64,000 nucleotides of DNA, taken from Paraspadella gotoi. Its lineage: Eukaryota > Chaetognatha. Under the pieces are notes generated by a model that was not told the origin of the DNA, did not search any database, and saw nothing but the letters and a program-made list of their open reading frames with translations. The position numbers and the translations under genes were made by a program. Shown here in pieces: positions 53,110 through 63,807 of the stretch (its first letter is position 1; each line of letters opens with the position of its first letter). The stretch spans positions 21,553,118 to 21,617,117 of the forward strand of contig CM119267.1 of NCBI GenBank assembly GCA_051294375.1, given 5' to 3'.

Positions 53110-53562
53110 AGAAATGGCTCTCTTATTCCAGAGCGCCCCGTGTCTGTTCCTTTATCCCGGAAATATATTTTTCAATTTTTTAAATTCATAACCTAATCTT
53201 CAAACCTAATCTTGTAAGTGTGATGAAGGCCTTAAACCACCAAAGCCTGTCCAAAGTCAGGGACAAGATAGGTAAAAAAAAGGGGAAAAAAATAAATAAA
53301 ATAAAATTAAAAAAAATAAAAATAAAATAAAATAAGATAAAATTTTTTAACTTTTCTCATTGGTTCGTTTTTCATGCAAATCAATGTCTTCTACACGAAT
53401 GCTAATTAGAAAAGAAAATGAAATTTTCAACCTTGATCCCTAACCCTAAGTATTAACCTAATCATTAACCCTAATCTCTAACCTAATCTTTAACTTTAAA
53501 ATATTAACCCAATACCAAATTTAAGATGAAATGGAGCGTCCTTGGAAAATAAAGCCTTTTTT
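53110..53562 (-). mobile_element. TIR-type element (copy 6) interrupted by another repeat
   Basis: The start CTTATTCCAGAGCGCCCCGT matches the reverse complement of the family's right end. The far end GAAATGGAGCGTCCTTGGAAA AT is the reverse of the left end, with CCTAACCCTAA-type interior before it. Between them (about 53200-53400) sits a piece matching the 3' part of the ATTGGTTG-bounded element (TGATGAAGGCCTTAAACCAC) plus A-rich DNA. Confidence 0.5.
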
Positions 53563-53844
53563 TTTGCCAGTTTAAAATTAAAGAAACCACTAAGCTCGAA
53601 AATGCGGGAATAAGACTATTAAGTTTTTTTTTTCCTCCGACAGATCGTCACCGTGTCTGGCGACGTCATCCGATTAGACGTCGTCTTCGTCGTCTTGGTC
53701 GTCGTCGTCGTCCTCATCTCTTTCCATATCGTTTTCCCTTTTCTCAGTTCAAAACGAAAGAAATCACTTAAATGAAAAACTGTCACTTTTTCCCAAAAAA
53801 ATATTTTTTTTTTGTTTTCACCCAACCATTTTTCTCTTCGTTAT

Positions 53845-53847
53845 TCA

Positions 53848-53895
<48 letters not shown>

Positions 53896-53896
53896 T

Positions 53897-53934
<38 letters not shown>

Positions 53935-53935
53935 C
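53845..53935. repeat. (GTC)n array
   Basis: About 28 GTC triplets with one TTC interruption. Confidence 0.95.
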
Positions 53936-54554
53936 CCCTATCCGATTTTCTCCGCGCCTTTATTTTTCCTTCTTTCGCCATTTATTTCCATTTCGAGTCC
54001 ATTTTCGTGCCCTTTAATCTTTCTTTTGTGCTAACCAGCTCCCGGAAGTCGCTAGGAACGGATGGCCTCTTTTTTTTTACAGAGAGAGAAAGAATCATCT
54101 GGGCCTCGCATCTTCTGAATCGAGTTGAAACACAAGAAAGAATCGCCGGTTTTCAATAATGTTATAATTTTAAATTTTTCCCGGCTTGAAACAGTAAATA
54201 TAACTAAAAGAGAGACAGAGAGAGATCCCATCTCACTAGTCACTAGTTTACTTATTTTTTTTTTTAAAGCGAATTGAGTATAAAATTGCAACTTCTTTTT
54301 ATTTAAAAAAAGAATCTAAACTCGTAAAAGTTTAATTTTACATCGATGTTGATAACAAATTATTATATTTTTTATTTTGTTTTGAAATTACATGAAATTT
54401 AAGTCGATGTTTACATATCGATCCCCAGAAACAGCAAAACAGCAAAACAGCGTCATTGAGCCACTTCAAAAACCAGTCTCCAAAAAAATACCAATTTCTA
54501 TTTCAGATTAAAAAACCAGTCCTCGGTTTTAAATTAAATATTCGTCTCGCCTGA

Positions 54555-54599
<45 letters not shown>

Positions 54600-54773
54600 C
54601 TCAACCCAGATCCTGTTTGACGTTAAGATTCTTTCCCGTTTCAACTCGGTTTCATTCCTGACTCCTTCGCCGGCTAATATTTAAAATATTATATTTTAAA
54701 ACGCAGCGCCTGTCTCTCTCTCTATCTAGCTCACAGTGATCTATTTCCTCGGGTAGAAATCTCAACCTTCGAA

Positions 54774-57035
54774 ATGGCTCATCTCGGCAAGGAATTCCCC
54801 AACTTCGAAGCGGAAACGACTCACGGCAAAATCGACTTCCACGACTGGCTGGGGGGATCCTGGGCGATCCTGTTCTCTCACCCGGCAGACTACACGCCGG
54901 TGTGTACCACCGAACTTGCCAAGGCCATCGACTACCAGGACAAGTTCGCCGAAAGGTTGGTGGCCATTCGTTGCTCTACGTAGTACATACTGTGGGTTTT
55001 AAGTAGTAATTTTAAGAATTTGCGGAACGGGATATCATTTAAATAAGTAGACAGGGATTTCAACAGGAAACCAAAGTGGATTTTATTTCAATTGTGAACA
55101 AGCCTAAGACGGTGTCAGGAATGATATGATGCATATTTTAAAATTATCTTTTAGTTATAACATGTGGCATCATGGAAGGTTTAATCAAGGGCAAACGGAA
55201 CTGTCGTGCATTGATTTGATAAAAAAAAATATAATTAAAGTTTTCGTTTTCGATCAAGTTTTGATCTAATGTTAAAATAAGCATTATTACCCTTTTCACT
55301 ACATTCTTTCTCGACCTCGTCAGAGGCGTCAAGATGATCGCCCTCTCTTGCGACTCCGTGGACGATCATCTCGGGTGGACGAAGGACGTCGAGTTTTACT
55401 GCAGCAAAAATTTCAGCGCCGACGAAAGCAAAACGATGAAGTATCCGATCATCGCGGACAAGGAGAGGAAACTGGCGGAGAAGTTCGGGATGCTCGATCC
55501 CGACGAAGTCAACGCCGCGGTGAGGGATCGAGATTTGAGGAGGGATGGAGATTTAGGCGAGGGAGATTTAGGGGGCATGGAGATTTTCTAGAATGGAGAT
55601 TTTGGGAACGGATGGAGATTTACTGAGAATGGGGATTTTAGGGATTGAGATTTGAGGAAGGGATGCAGATTTTGGGAGATGGTGATTTTGGGGACATGGA
55701 GATTTGCTGGAATGGATATTTTAGGGATTGAGATTTGAGGGGGGATGAAGTTTGTGGGAGGGATGGGGATTTTGTGGAATGGAGATTTTGGGATAGGATA
55801 GAGATTAACTGAGAATTGAGATTTTGGGGATTGAGATTTGAAGTAGGGATGAAGATTTTGGGGTGTTAAAATTTGGGAGATTTAGATTTTGGGGGATGAA
55901 GATTTGTGACAGTGATTTTGACGATAATAATTTAGGAGAATGGATATTTGAGGGTAATAAAGAGAAATTACCGACGACAAATATTTTTAGCCTTCAAATG
56001 GCACGATTGAGTGTGTTTGAAATCCTCCACAACCCAGGGCATCCCTCTTCCGGCCCGCGCCTGCTTCGTCATCGGACCCGACAAGCGCCTTAAACTCTCG
56101 ATTCTTTATCCAGCGACGACGGGTAGAAACTTTGACGAAATACTTCGCGTCATCGATTCGCTGCAACTTACCGCTAATAAGAAGGTAAGTTCTTACTTGG
56201 ATATAAGTGTTATCGGGTGGACTTGGTAATTGCCGGATACCTTTTAAAAAAGAATTATGCGCTGAATCCCACAGCGATTATGCGTTTTCTTAAATTTAAG
56301 ATCTTTTGGAGACGAGATTGTTGGCGGCGGGAAATGACTTAGTTAGGTTTATATTGTCTATATTGACGATAAATAATACAGGGAGGTCCAGCTCTTTTGG
56401 GACTAAATTAAAAAAATCGTGTTGACGGGTAAACGAAAAAATAATTAAATACAAATTGGTTCCTTTGTTAAAAGTTGTAATAACAACACAATCAATTAAA
56501 AAGATTCGCATTTGGCAACCATAACCTTCTCTAAGTGCCCAGAGATGGCGAGATATGCTTTTGGGACCGCGTCCGTTTGAAATGTTATAATTTTTGTCGC
56601 TATTTTTTCTGTCAGAAAGTCGACAATTCTAGAGGGGATGAGTGAGACATTTCGCTTTTCTGTCGTAAATTTTCATTAATCAGGGGGATTGCAGTCAGAA
56701 AAATTCCGCGGCCAAAATTTAAACATCATTATCCTTAATCTTGATTTTCGCCAAAATTTCTTAAAATTTTGTATGGAAGCGGCGCAAAGAAATTTGACAT
56801 GTAATGATTGCGATTTGCATGACGACTACAATTTAAGCTTGCCTTCAAATTCGAGTTCCAAATTTTCGGATTTTCATTTTCTAAGGTGGCGACGCCCGTC
56901 AACTGGACCAGCGGCGACAACTGCATGGTGTTGCCCAACATCAAGCCCGAAGACGCCAAGGGCATGTTTCCCGGGCACAAGCAGGTCGAGCTGCCTTCGG
57001 GAAAGTCTTACCTCAGGACGACTCCGCAGCCTTGA
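54774..57035 (+). CDS. PRDX6: Peroxiredoxin 6 (1-Cys peroxiredoxin), four exons, complete
   Basis: Exons 54774-54955, 55324-55519, 56038-56184 and 56886-57035; all phases agree; 224 residues, the usual length. The family reduces H2O2 and phospholipid hydroperoxides with one catalytic cysteine, regenerated by glutathione and GSTP in vertebrates. The peroxidatic Cys is residue 44, in [17 protein letters not shown]. Other hallmarks are [56 protein letters not shown], and the end [12 protein letters not shown]. The phospholipase motif of vertebrates (GDSWG) reads GGSWA here, so the GxSxG serine context is altered. Exon 1 begins at the only Met that gives the family N-terminus. AATAAA follows at 57184. 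Intron 2 is a degenerate minisatellite. Confidence 0.95.
55525..55965. repeat. Degenerate minisatellite in intron 2 of the peroxiredoxin gene
   Basis: Units of roughly 15-30 bp built on GGAGATTTTGGG(GA)ATGGA, repeated about twenty times from the donor onward, G-rich on the plus strand. Confidence 0.75.
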
Positions 57036-57183
57036 ATTGAAAGATCTGGAGTCGAAAAATCTCGAGACGTGGCGCATGCGCGATAAAGAGTTAAATATCT
57101 TTTTAGGTTTACGATATATATTTTCATTTGTTTCGTATAAGAAGGGAATACATTGTTTTATATTTAGAGTTGATTTTTAGAAA

Positions 57184-57189
57184 AATAAA
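57184..57189 (+). promoter_or_regulatory. Polyadenylation signal of peroxiredoxin 6
   Basis: AATAAA about 150 nt after the TGA at 57033. Confidence 0.6.
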
Positions 57190-57904
57190 AAAACAGATTT
57201 ATTATTTTGCCTTATATTTGTCTTTACTCGAACGTTGTTAAGGATAGTTTTAAATACAATCCACGAAGCTATTACTGATGTAGTTAGAAGTGGGTGATTA
57301 CTCTCTGAAACAAATCGAGAGTTTGTTGCTAGGCAACTTCCTGGCAACCAAATATTTATCTTTCGTTCGGAGGTTGAGCGCCAAATTTCGCTCCCCCCCG
57401 TACCTCCCTTTCTTCTCCTTTCTTCCTTCTTTCCTTCCTATACCTCCTTCCCTTTCTTACCTTCCCTTCCTCTTCCTTCCTCCCTCTTTCCCAATTTTTC
57501 TACAACGAAAAAATAAAATGAGACCCGGAATTCATTCCTTATTCGGTTACATGTGCTATCGCGACAAACTTGTCCAGATCTCTCGCCGGCCAGGCTTCGC
57601 GACGTCCTCGCGATGCCCTGCATTTTTAATAAGATTAGATCCGTTCTTGGGCGTTTGGAGAAGATATACGCGGTCACTTTTGCAACCACCTTGTGGCTAA
57701 TTCAATAAATACTGCGTCGACGATGGAAAAGGGTAAACGCAAACCCTCACGATTCACGCGAAAAAAAAAACAAACCAAAAGGCTATCGCTGAACCCGATT
57801 ACCAAAGCAGACGACGAAAAAAAAATGCTCAAAAAATACAGGAAGTAGAAAAAAAGAAAAAAGAGAAAAAAAACTCGCTGACTCGCGGATAAAAATATCA
57901 ATAT

Positions 57905-57945
<41 letters not shown>

Positions 57946-58262
57946 ACTTTCTCTCTTTTGTGTTCTCTCGTTCTATCGTTTTCATTCTTTGATTCATGAC
58001 ACAATTTTTTTTTGCCCGCCAGCGACCAAATGAAGCGTTTAGTTTTTTGCAAATGAACCGAGTGAACGTTGAAACACACGAGCTAAAAACGCAACTCGAA
58101 ACACCCAAACACTGAACGGTCAACAATTGAAAAGTTAACAACTAAACAGTAAACACTAAACTGTGTCGATGCGGAAATGCAACGGAAAGACTTATCAAAC
58201 GCAACTCAGTGATTCTGGGGGAAGAACCATCGTCGACGTCGTTGCCTTAATTGGAACCAATA

Positions 58263-58315
<53 letters not shown>

Positions 58316-58334
58316 TCCGTCTTCGCACACAAAA

Positions 58335-61317
58335 ATGCCTCAACCGACGACGGGTGGACCCACGGAGTACTATACTCGATCAACCACGCCGGACATGCCA
58401 CACAAGGTGGAGAGAGAGAGAGAGAGCGAAATAGGGAGAAGAGTGAGTGAGGGGGTGTATAGAGAGAGGAAAGGAGGGGGAGAGAGAGAGAGACACAAAC
58501 ATACAGAGAGAGAGAGAAAGTCATTTATTTATAATCAACTACATCTAATACATCTATTTGTCTTATAAAGAATAATTTTTTAACTCATCAATTTATATTT
58601 TTTATTTTCCCTGTTTATTCTCAGATGTTTTTAATCTTTACAACCGGCGTCGTTCTATTTTCTCTCGGCATCATCATTCTTTGCGTCGCATCTTTAGGTA
58701 ATAGAAGAAATAAAGATTTTATGTTCTATTCAATAGACGTATGAATAAAAGATTTGGAAAGGAAAGTTTAAATAGGCTTACATAAAACAAATTGCAAAGT
58801 TACTCGTTTTACTCTTTATGTGTTTTTAGATTTTTTTATATTTAATATTCATGATTTTATTTATTTGTTTTTTTTTTATTGTGAACATTTAAATCTAATA
58901 TCATTTATCTATTATTGTGATGAGGACGTTAGCGTTTTATTCTGAATATAATATAATATAATATAAGAAAGAAAGCAATATATATTTGAATAAATAATAA
59001 GATTAAATACTAAATCCTTCATAAAATATAAAAATAGAAAATAGTGAAACAAGTAATTTGCAAATTTTCATAATATAATAGTAGATTTAAAAAGGAGAAA
59101 ATCTTCCCCTTTCCCCCTCCCCATCGCCTTCTTGTCCCAAAGATCCGATTCTGACCAAGAAAACCTTCACTCGACTCGAATGGAATCTCACTCAATCCGC
59201 CAACTTCGATGGAACCATTCCGCGTCGCCGAAAGGAACCCGAGTTAGTTTTTCTTTCTTTCTTTTATGGTATATATATATATTTATTTAAACTGATAATT
59301 TTTGACCCCTGGAAACCCGAGCAAATAAAACGCCCCCCTTTCTCTCTCTCTCAGCCCCGACGCTGGACTGGGCGCGGCCATGTTGCCCCTCCTCGTCGTC
59401 GGATTCTCTCTCTTCGTAGCCTCAGTCTGCGTCATGTGTCTCGCCTGCGTCGCTTACGTCGCTCACTTTCACTACATGGACTTTAAGGAGGAGAAGAGGG
59501 TCCCGTTGATCGTGCTGTGGACGAGGTAAGGGTAGCGGGAGGTGAGAGGGGAGGTGGGATGAGGTGGGGGGTAAGCTGGGGAAGAGATGAGAAAGAGGTG
59601 GGAGAGAAGGAAGAAAAGAGGAGGAAAAATGAAGAAATTGTGGGGGGAAATACGTTATCATGCCTTTTTACCGTATCTTTCCATGTTATGTTATCATTCC
59701 ATGTTACGATATAATGCCATGTTACGTTACCATGTCTTTGTCACTTCTATCCACTGTCATTACTTTTTTTTTTAATATTTCAACGACTCTTTTTAATTTT
59801 TCAGCAAATGTTGCGGCGACTTGGCCGAAGACGACGACAATTGTGACGACGTCGACGACGACGACGACGACGACGCCAACGACGACGATCGCCGATCGGC
59901 GGAGGAAGGGCGCGTCGTCGCCAGAAAAGGTTCGTGTGAAAAGGCATGGCCATAGGTGTTGCCATAGGTGTTGCCATAGGTGTTGCCATAGGTGTTCGTT
60001 AATCTCATTTGCATATTTTTAGTATTTTTTTATATTTTAAGTAGGATGCCATCGAAAAACAGAGGCGGAGAATACAGTTCATCATGTCTGTTTGAGTATT
60101 TTTAGCCCTCTATCCGTTTTTAAGGCTTGATAAAATTTGAAATTCAACATGGTTGACTCAATACAAAGTTTATTTTTCGCGGGTATACATTATAAAAGGG
60201 TGACAATAACCAAATGAACTCCGATGTTCTCAACTGCTCATACATCGGTTGAATCCAAATATTTTTGGGGTGCCACATAGTAGCCAAATATATTCATAAA
60301 AGCCGATAAAGGGCGGTAATCCGCATTGAACGAGCCAGTATGTGTTCTTTTTTAGTTTCTGTATTTGGTTTATTAATGTTTAATCTTTTTTTTTATACTA
60401 CTGTCATTTAACAGCTATTTTTCTTTAAAAATGATTGTGATTCCGACTGCAGAGAGAAACGCGGAAACGAGGAGAGAAGAACATTGGAAGCAAAGGAGGT
60501 CTGGCGACGAGAGCAAGTTCGCTTCCACGCTCAGGTTGCTTAACTATTTCTTTTATTTTTAGCGTAAAGATAGTTCATTATATAAATATACAACATATAT
60601 ATCAATTTTTATCCCGCCGTTATCGCCGCAGCACCACCTTGGACTCCGATGCAACGGACGTTCTTCGATCCGCGGATCGGACGTTGTCGCCCACGACGAG
60701 ATGCAGGGACGCGTTGGAAAGAAGGCGGTGAGGAAAGAGAGAAGAGGGGTTGGGGGTGCACAGGTTAACGCCCTGCTCCTTCCTCTGTCCGCCTATCTCG
60801 TACACAATGTTATATTTTGAAAAAAAGGCCTCCAGGTTAACGCCCTGCTCCTTTCTCTGTCCGCCTATCTCGAGTGGGGAGAGGGAGGTAGAAAGAAAAG
60901 GGTGTAGGGAGAGGGAGTGATTAAAGGTAGATGGAGGGAGGGAGTAGAGGGGATGAGGAAAGAAATGAAAGTGGAAAAGAGATGAGATAATAAAGAAAAT
61001 AAAGATAAAAATGATAAACAGAAGCTACAAAAAAAAAACCAACAAAAAAACAGCCGATTACAAAAAACAATATTCTTTTTTTTTTCCTCAGCGCCGTGAA
61101 TGACGCGATGCCATCCGCTGCCGCCGACGCCGCTGCCGACGCCGCAGACGCCGTCTCCCGCGACGGCGCCTCCTCGTCGTCGTCGGCGTTTCCGCTGGCG
61201 CACAGCACGCCGCGCCGCGGAAACACGCCGCGGGTCGGGGCGCGTGGCGGACGATCAGACGATACTCCGGAAGCGGAACCCGATGACGCCGCCCATTCGG
61301 AGATTTTAAAATGTTAA
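58335..61317 (+). CDS. Two-pass membrane protein with Asp/Ala-rich tail, eight exons
   Basis: Exons 58335-58406, 58625-58697, 59143-59242, 59355-59525, 59805-59929, 60453-60534, 60632-60727 and 61092-61317; GT-AG borders and phases agree throughout, about 314 residues. The start MPQPTTGGPTEYYTRSTT leads to helix 1 (residues about 25-48, FLIFTTGVVLFSLGIIILCV). A loop of about 43 residues has an NLT glycosylation site near 63 and RRRK. Helix 2 is about 92-119 (LPLLVVGFSLFVASVCVMCL). The tail has KCCGDL, an Asp run (about 140-165, GAC repeats), then Arg/Glu-rich and finally Ala/Ser-rich sequence ending HSEILKC. The hairpin topology with both ends on one side recalls small TMEM-type proteins, but I cannot name a family. 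No retention signal is obvious. Confidence 0.75.
59945..60000. repeat. 15-bp minisatellite just inside an intron
   Basis: Four units of GCCATAGGTGTT with GG/TT joints, starting about 15 nt after the exon 5 donor of the two-pass membrane protein gene. Confidence 0.85.
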
Positions 61318-61355
61318 TTATAAAATACATTTCTGAATCAATTTTTTTGAACTTT

Positions 61356-61392
61356 AGCGCAAAATGAATTTTTTTTTTTTTCATTTTGCGCT
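61356..61392. other. Perfect 13-bp hairpin 39 nt after the stop codon
   Basis: AGCGCAAAATGAA, then 11 T, then TTCATTTTGCGCT, in the expected 3' UTR of the two-pass membrane protein gene. Confidence 0.85.
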
Positions 61393-61524
61393 GAAAAGTT
61401 TTGCTAAGTAATTAACTCGTATTTAACAAAGTTTGAGAAGCTCGAAAACTTCATGTCGTCATGAACATCACTTTGCTTGGTTGCCGTCGTCCGTCCCCTG
61501 TTTAATTGAAATCAGTTAGGCGCA

Positions 61525-61592
61525 CAATCCAGAACTGCGGATCTGGCTGTAAAGCGGGTGGGTTAAACGCACCGTCTTTCTTGTTATGAACA
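61525..61592 (+). repeat. Dispersed repeat related to 41540-41680
   Basis: GAACTGCGGATCTGGCTGTAA followed by GGGTTAAACGCACCGTCTTTC. Confidence 0.4.
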
Positions 61593-61619
61593 TCCAGATC
61601 TATTGGGCAAGAACTTAAA

Positions 61620-61765
61620 ATGAAGAAAAGCAAAGAAAGGCAAAAAAAAGAAAAAAAAAGAAAAGAAAAGAAAAGAAAAGAAAAGAAAAGAAAAGGAATG
61701 AAAAGGAATGAAAAGAAAATAAAAGAAATTAAAAGAAAAGAAAAGAAAAGAAAAGAAAAGAAAAG
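61620..61765. repeat. (AAAAG)n array ending in a gap
   Basis: AAAAG pentamers with AAAGG and AATG variants, running into the N gap 61766-62049. Confidence 0.9.
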
Positions 61766-62146
61766 NNNNNNNNNNNNNNNNNNNNNNNNNNNNNNNNNNN
61801 NNNNNNNNNNNNNNNNNNNNNNNNNNNNNNNNNNNNNNNNNNNNNNNNNNNNNNNNNNNNNNNNNNNNNNNNNNNNNNNNNNNNNNNNNNNNNNNNNNNN
61901 NNNNNNNNNNNNNNNNNNNNNNNNNNNNNNNNNNNNNNNNNNNNNNNNNNNNNNNNNNNNNNNNNNNNNNNNNNNNNNNNNNNNNNNNNNNNNNNNNNNN
62001 NNNNNNNNNNNNNNNNNNNNNNNNNNNNNNNNNNNNNNNNNNNNNNNNNGAATACAATAGAAAGAACGGTGTCATTTACATCGATGAACACAAGCGGGTG
62101 GCGATAGCGAACGTGTTGGGTTGAAAATTTGTTTAATCAAATTAAT

Positions 62147-62185
62147 TAGCCAACGATTTTAACGAGTGATCACAATCGTTGGCTA
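62147..62185. other. Perfect 12-bp inverted repeat with 15-nt loop
   Basis: TAGCCAACGATT ... AATCGTTGGCTA. Confidence 0.85.
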
Positions 62186-62592
62186 TTTATGTTCTTAATA
62201 ATGCCAGTTTTGTTCAATTATATTCTCTTTTAACAATCTAAGTATTATTTAAAAGTTTGTTAAATCTTTTTCTTAAAATCGATTCTTATGTTTTAACATG
62301 TAATTACGCTTTGTATGATTCATAATCGCGCTTTTCTGCCTTACAGTTACTGTTACTCATACTCCGTTTTATATTCCGAATACAATAAAATAAAAGACAT
62401 TGCCTTAATTTTTATAGTAATGAGTTTATTGCATAGTAAGCATGAATATGGTCGTTAAAAAAGGTGTTAATGGCAAGAGGAGTTGAAAGAGAGAGAGAGA
62501 GAGACAGAGAGCGAGACAGAGACAAAGACAACGAAAAAAGAGCAAAAGAAAAAAAGAGTGGATTGTCTGGTTGACCGATATGTCTATCATCG

Positions 62593-62602
62593 NNNNNNNN
62601 NN
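62593..62602. other. 10-N gap
   Basis: Exactly 10 N, the same size as the gaps at 50228-50237 and 63062-63071. Confidence 0.99.
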
Positions 62603-62676
62603 CCAATTTCATATTAATGGGAATCGATTGTTGAATAATTATCATTTTATGGGGTCAATATGACGAAACTTTGTTC

Positions 62677-62945
62677 NNNNNNNNNNNNNNNNNNNNNNNN
62701 NNNNNNNNNNNNNNNNNNNNNNNNNNNNNNNNNNNNNNNNNNNNNNNNNNNNNNNNNNNNNNNNNNNNNNNNNNNNNNNNNNNNNNNNNNNNNNNNNNNN
62801 NNNNNNNNNNNNNNNNNNNNNNNNNNNNNNNNNNNNNNNNNNNNNNNNNNNNNNNNNNNNNNNNNNNNNNNNNNNNNNNNNNNNNNNNNNNNNNNNNNNN
62901 NNNNNNNNNNNNNNNNNNNNNNNNNNNNNNNNNNNNNNNNNNNNN
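62677..62945. other. Assembly gap upstream of the PY-motif gene
   Basis: A run of N that may hide the promoter or a first exon of the gene that follows. Confidence 0.99.
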
Positions 62946-62972
62946 TTGTAATTTTCTTCTCGTCTTCTCGTG

Positions 62973-63753
62973 ATGGATCCGCCGTCTTATTCCCTCGAAG
63001 ATCGTTGCCCAACGTCCATCATCGTCGTGCCCCCCGTTAGCGCCCTCGGCGTTACGGCGCCNNNNNNNNNNGTGATGGATCCGCCGTTTTATTCCCTCGA
63101 AGATCGTTGCCCAGCGTCCAGCATCGTCGTGCCCCCCGTTAGCGCCCACGGCGTTACGGCGCCCCCTCGTGATCATCATCTGACCCACTCTGCATCGTCG
63201 AATCTCGGAACCGCCCCAACAACGACTATTACGGTCGAACCAAACCAAACACAACCTTCCACGACTGAAGGCACGTTTGAGGGGCAATCGGAACCTCCGC
63301 CAGCGTACGTACTAGTGGCGCCACCGGCGTACGTACTAGAAATGCCGCCACGATACACTCCAGAAGCTCCGCCGCCGTACGTCGAAGTGAATCAATCTGA
63401 GAGGTGTGTAACACTGTAACAGGCTATAATTAAGTACTGCTTAAAAAACGCAATCTTAAAGTCCTTCATGTTACCCTCCAAAATCCCCAATCCCCGATCC
63501 CCGATTCCTGTCCCCATTCCTTCCAAAAACTCGTCTTTAGACCGACCCCTGTCTTCTTCACTGTCGCCGGCGGCGTCGAAGTCCGACCGACACCAGCGCC
63601 CTCTAAACTGGCGAGGGAGAAGCGCGACCTCTATCGCCATATCGCCGTCTTCGTCGGCGTCATTCTCAACCCGCTCGTCGGGACTTTCGCTTGGATGCTG
63701 AGTTTCAAGGCTGACCAAGCGTTTGAACGAGGGGAAAGGGAAAAGGCGACGAG
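62973..63753 (+). CDS. PPxY-rich membrane protein, CD225/dispanin-like layout, 5' part of gene
   Basis: The first coding exon starts MDPPFYSLEDRCPASS and ends at donor GAG AG|GTGTGT (63403). It holds four PPxY-type motifs (PPPAYV, PPAYV, PPRYT, PPPYV), known ligands of WW-domain proteins such as NEDD4-family ubiquitin ligases. The second exon (63541-63753, acceptor TCTTTAG) joins in phase: PTPVFFTVAGGVEVRPTPAP, KLAREKRDLYRHIAVFVGVI, LNPLVGTFAWMLSFKADQAF, ERGEREKATR, donor GTGAGA. NP(L)..G..A...S.KA..A...G....A recalls the CD225 domain, so a dispanin-like protein is possible. The gene continues beyond 63753. The first 30 codons occur twice (62973-63061 and 63075-63165) around a 10-N gap, so the true start may be 63075. 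Confidence 0.6.
63062..63071. other. 10-N gap between two near-identical exon ends
   Basis: Both sides carry the same roughly 90 bp (ATGGATCCGCCGT... to GGCGTTACGGCGCC) with a few substitutions. Confidence 0.99.
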
Positions 63754-63807
63754 GTGAGAACAACGCCTTGTCTTTTGTTTGTTTTTTTTGGGGGGGGGCG
63801 AAATTGG

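Noticed and set aside
57290-57700. 136-codon plus-strand frame after peroxiredoxin 6
   Set aside because: The middle is pyrimidine-rich low complexity and the ends have no start, splice or family signal.
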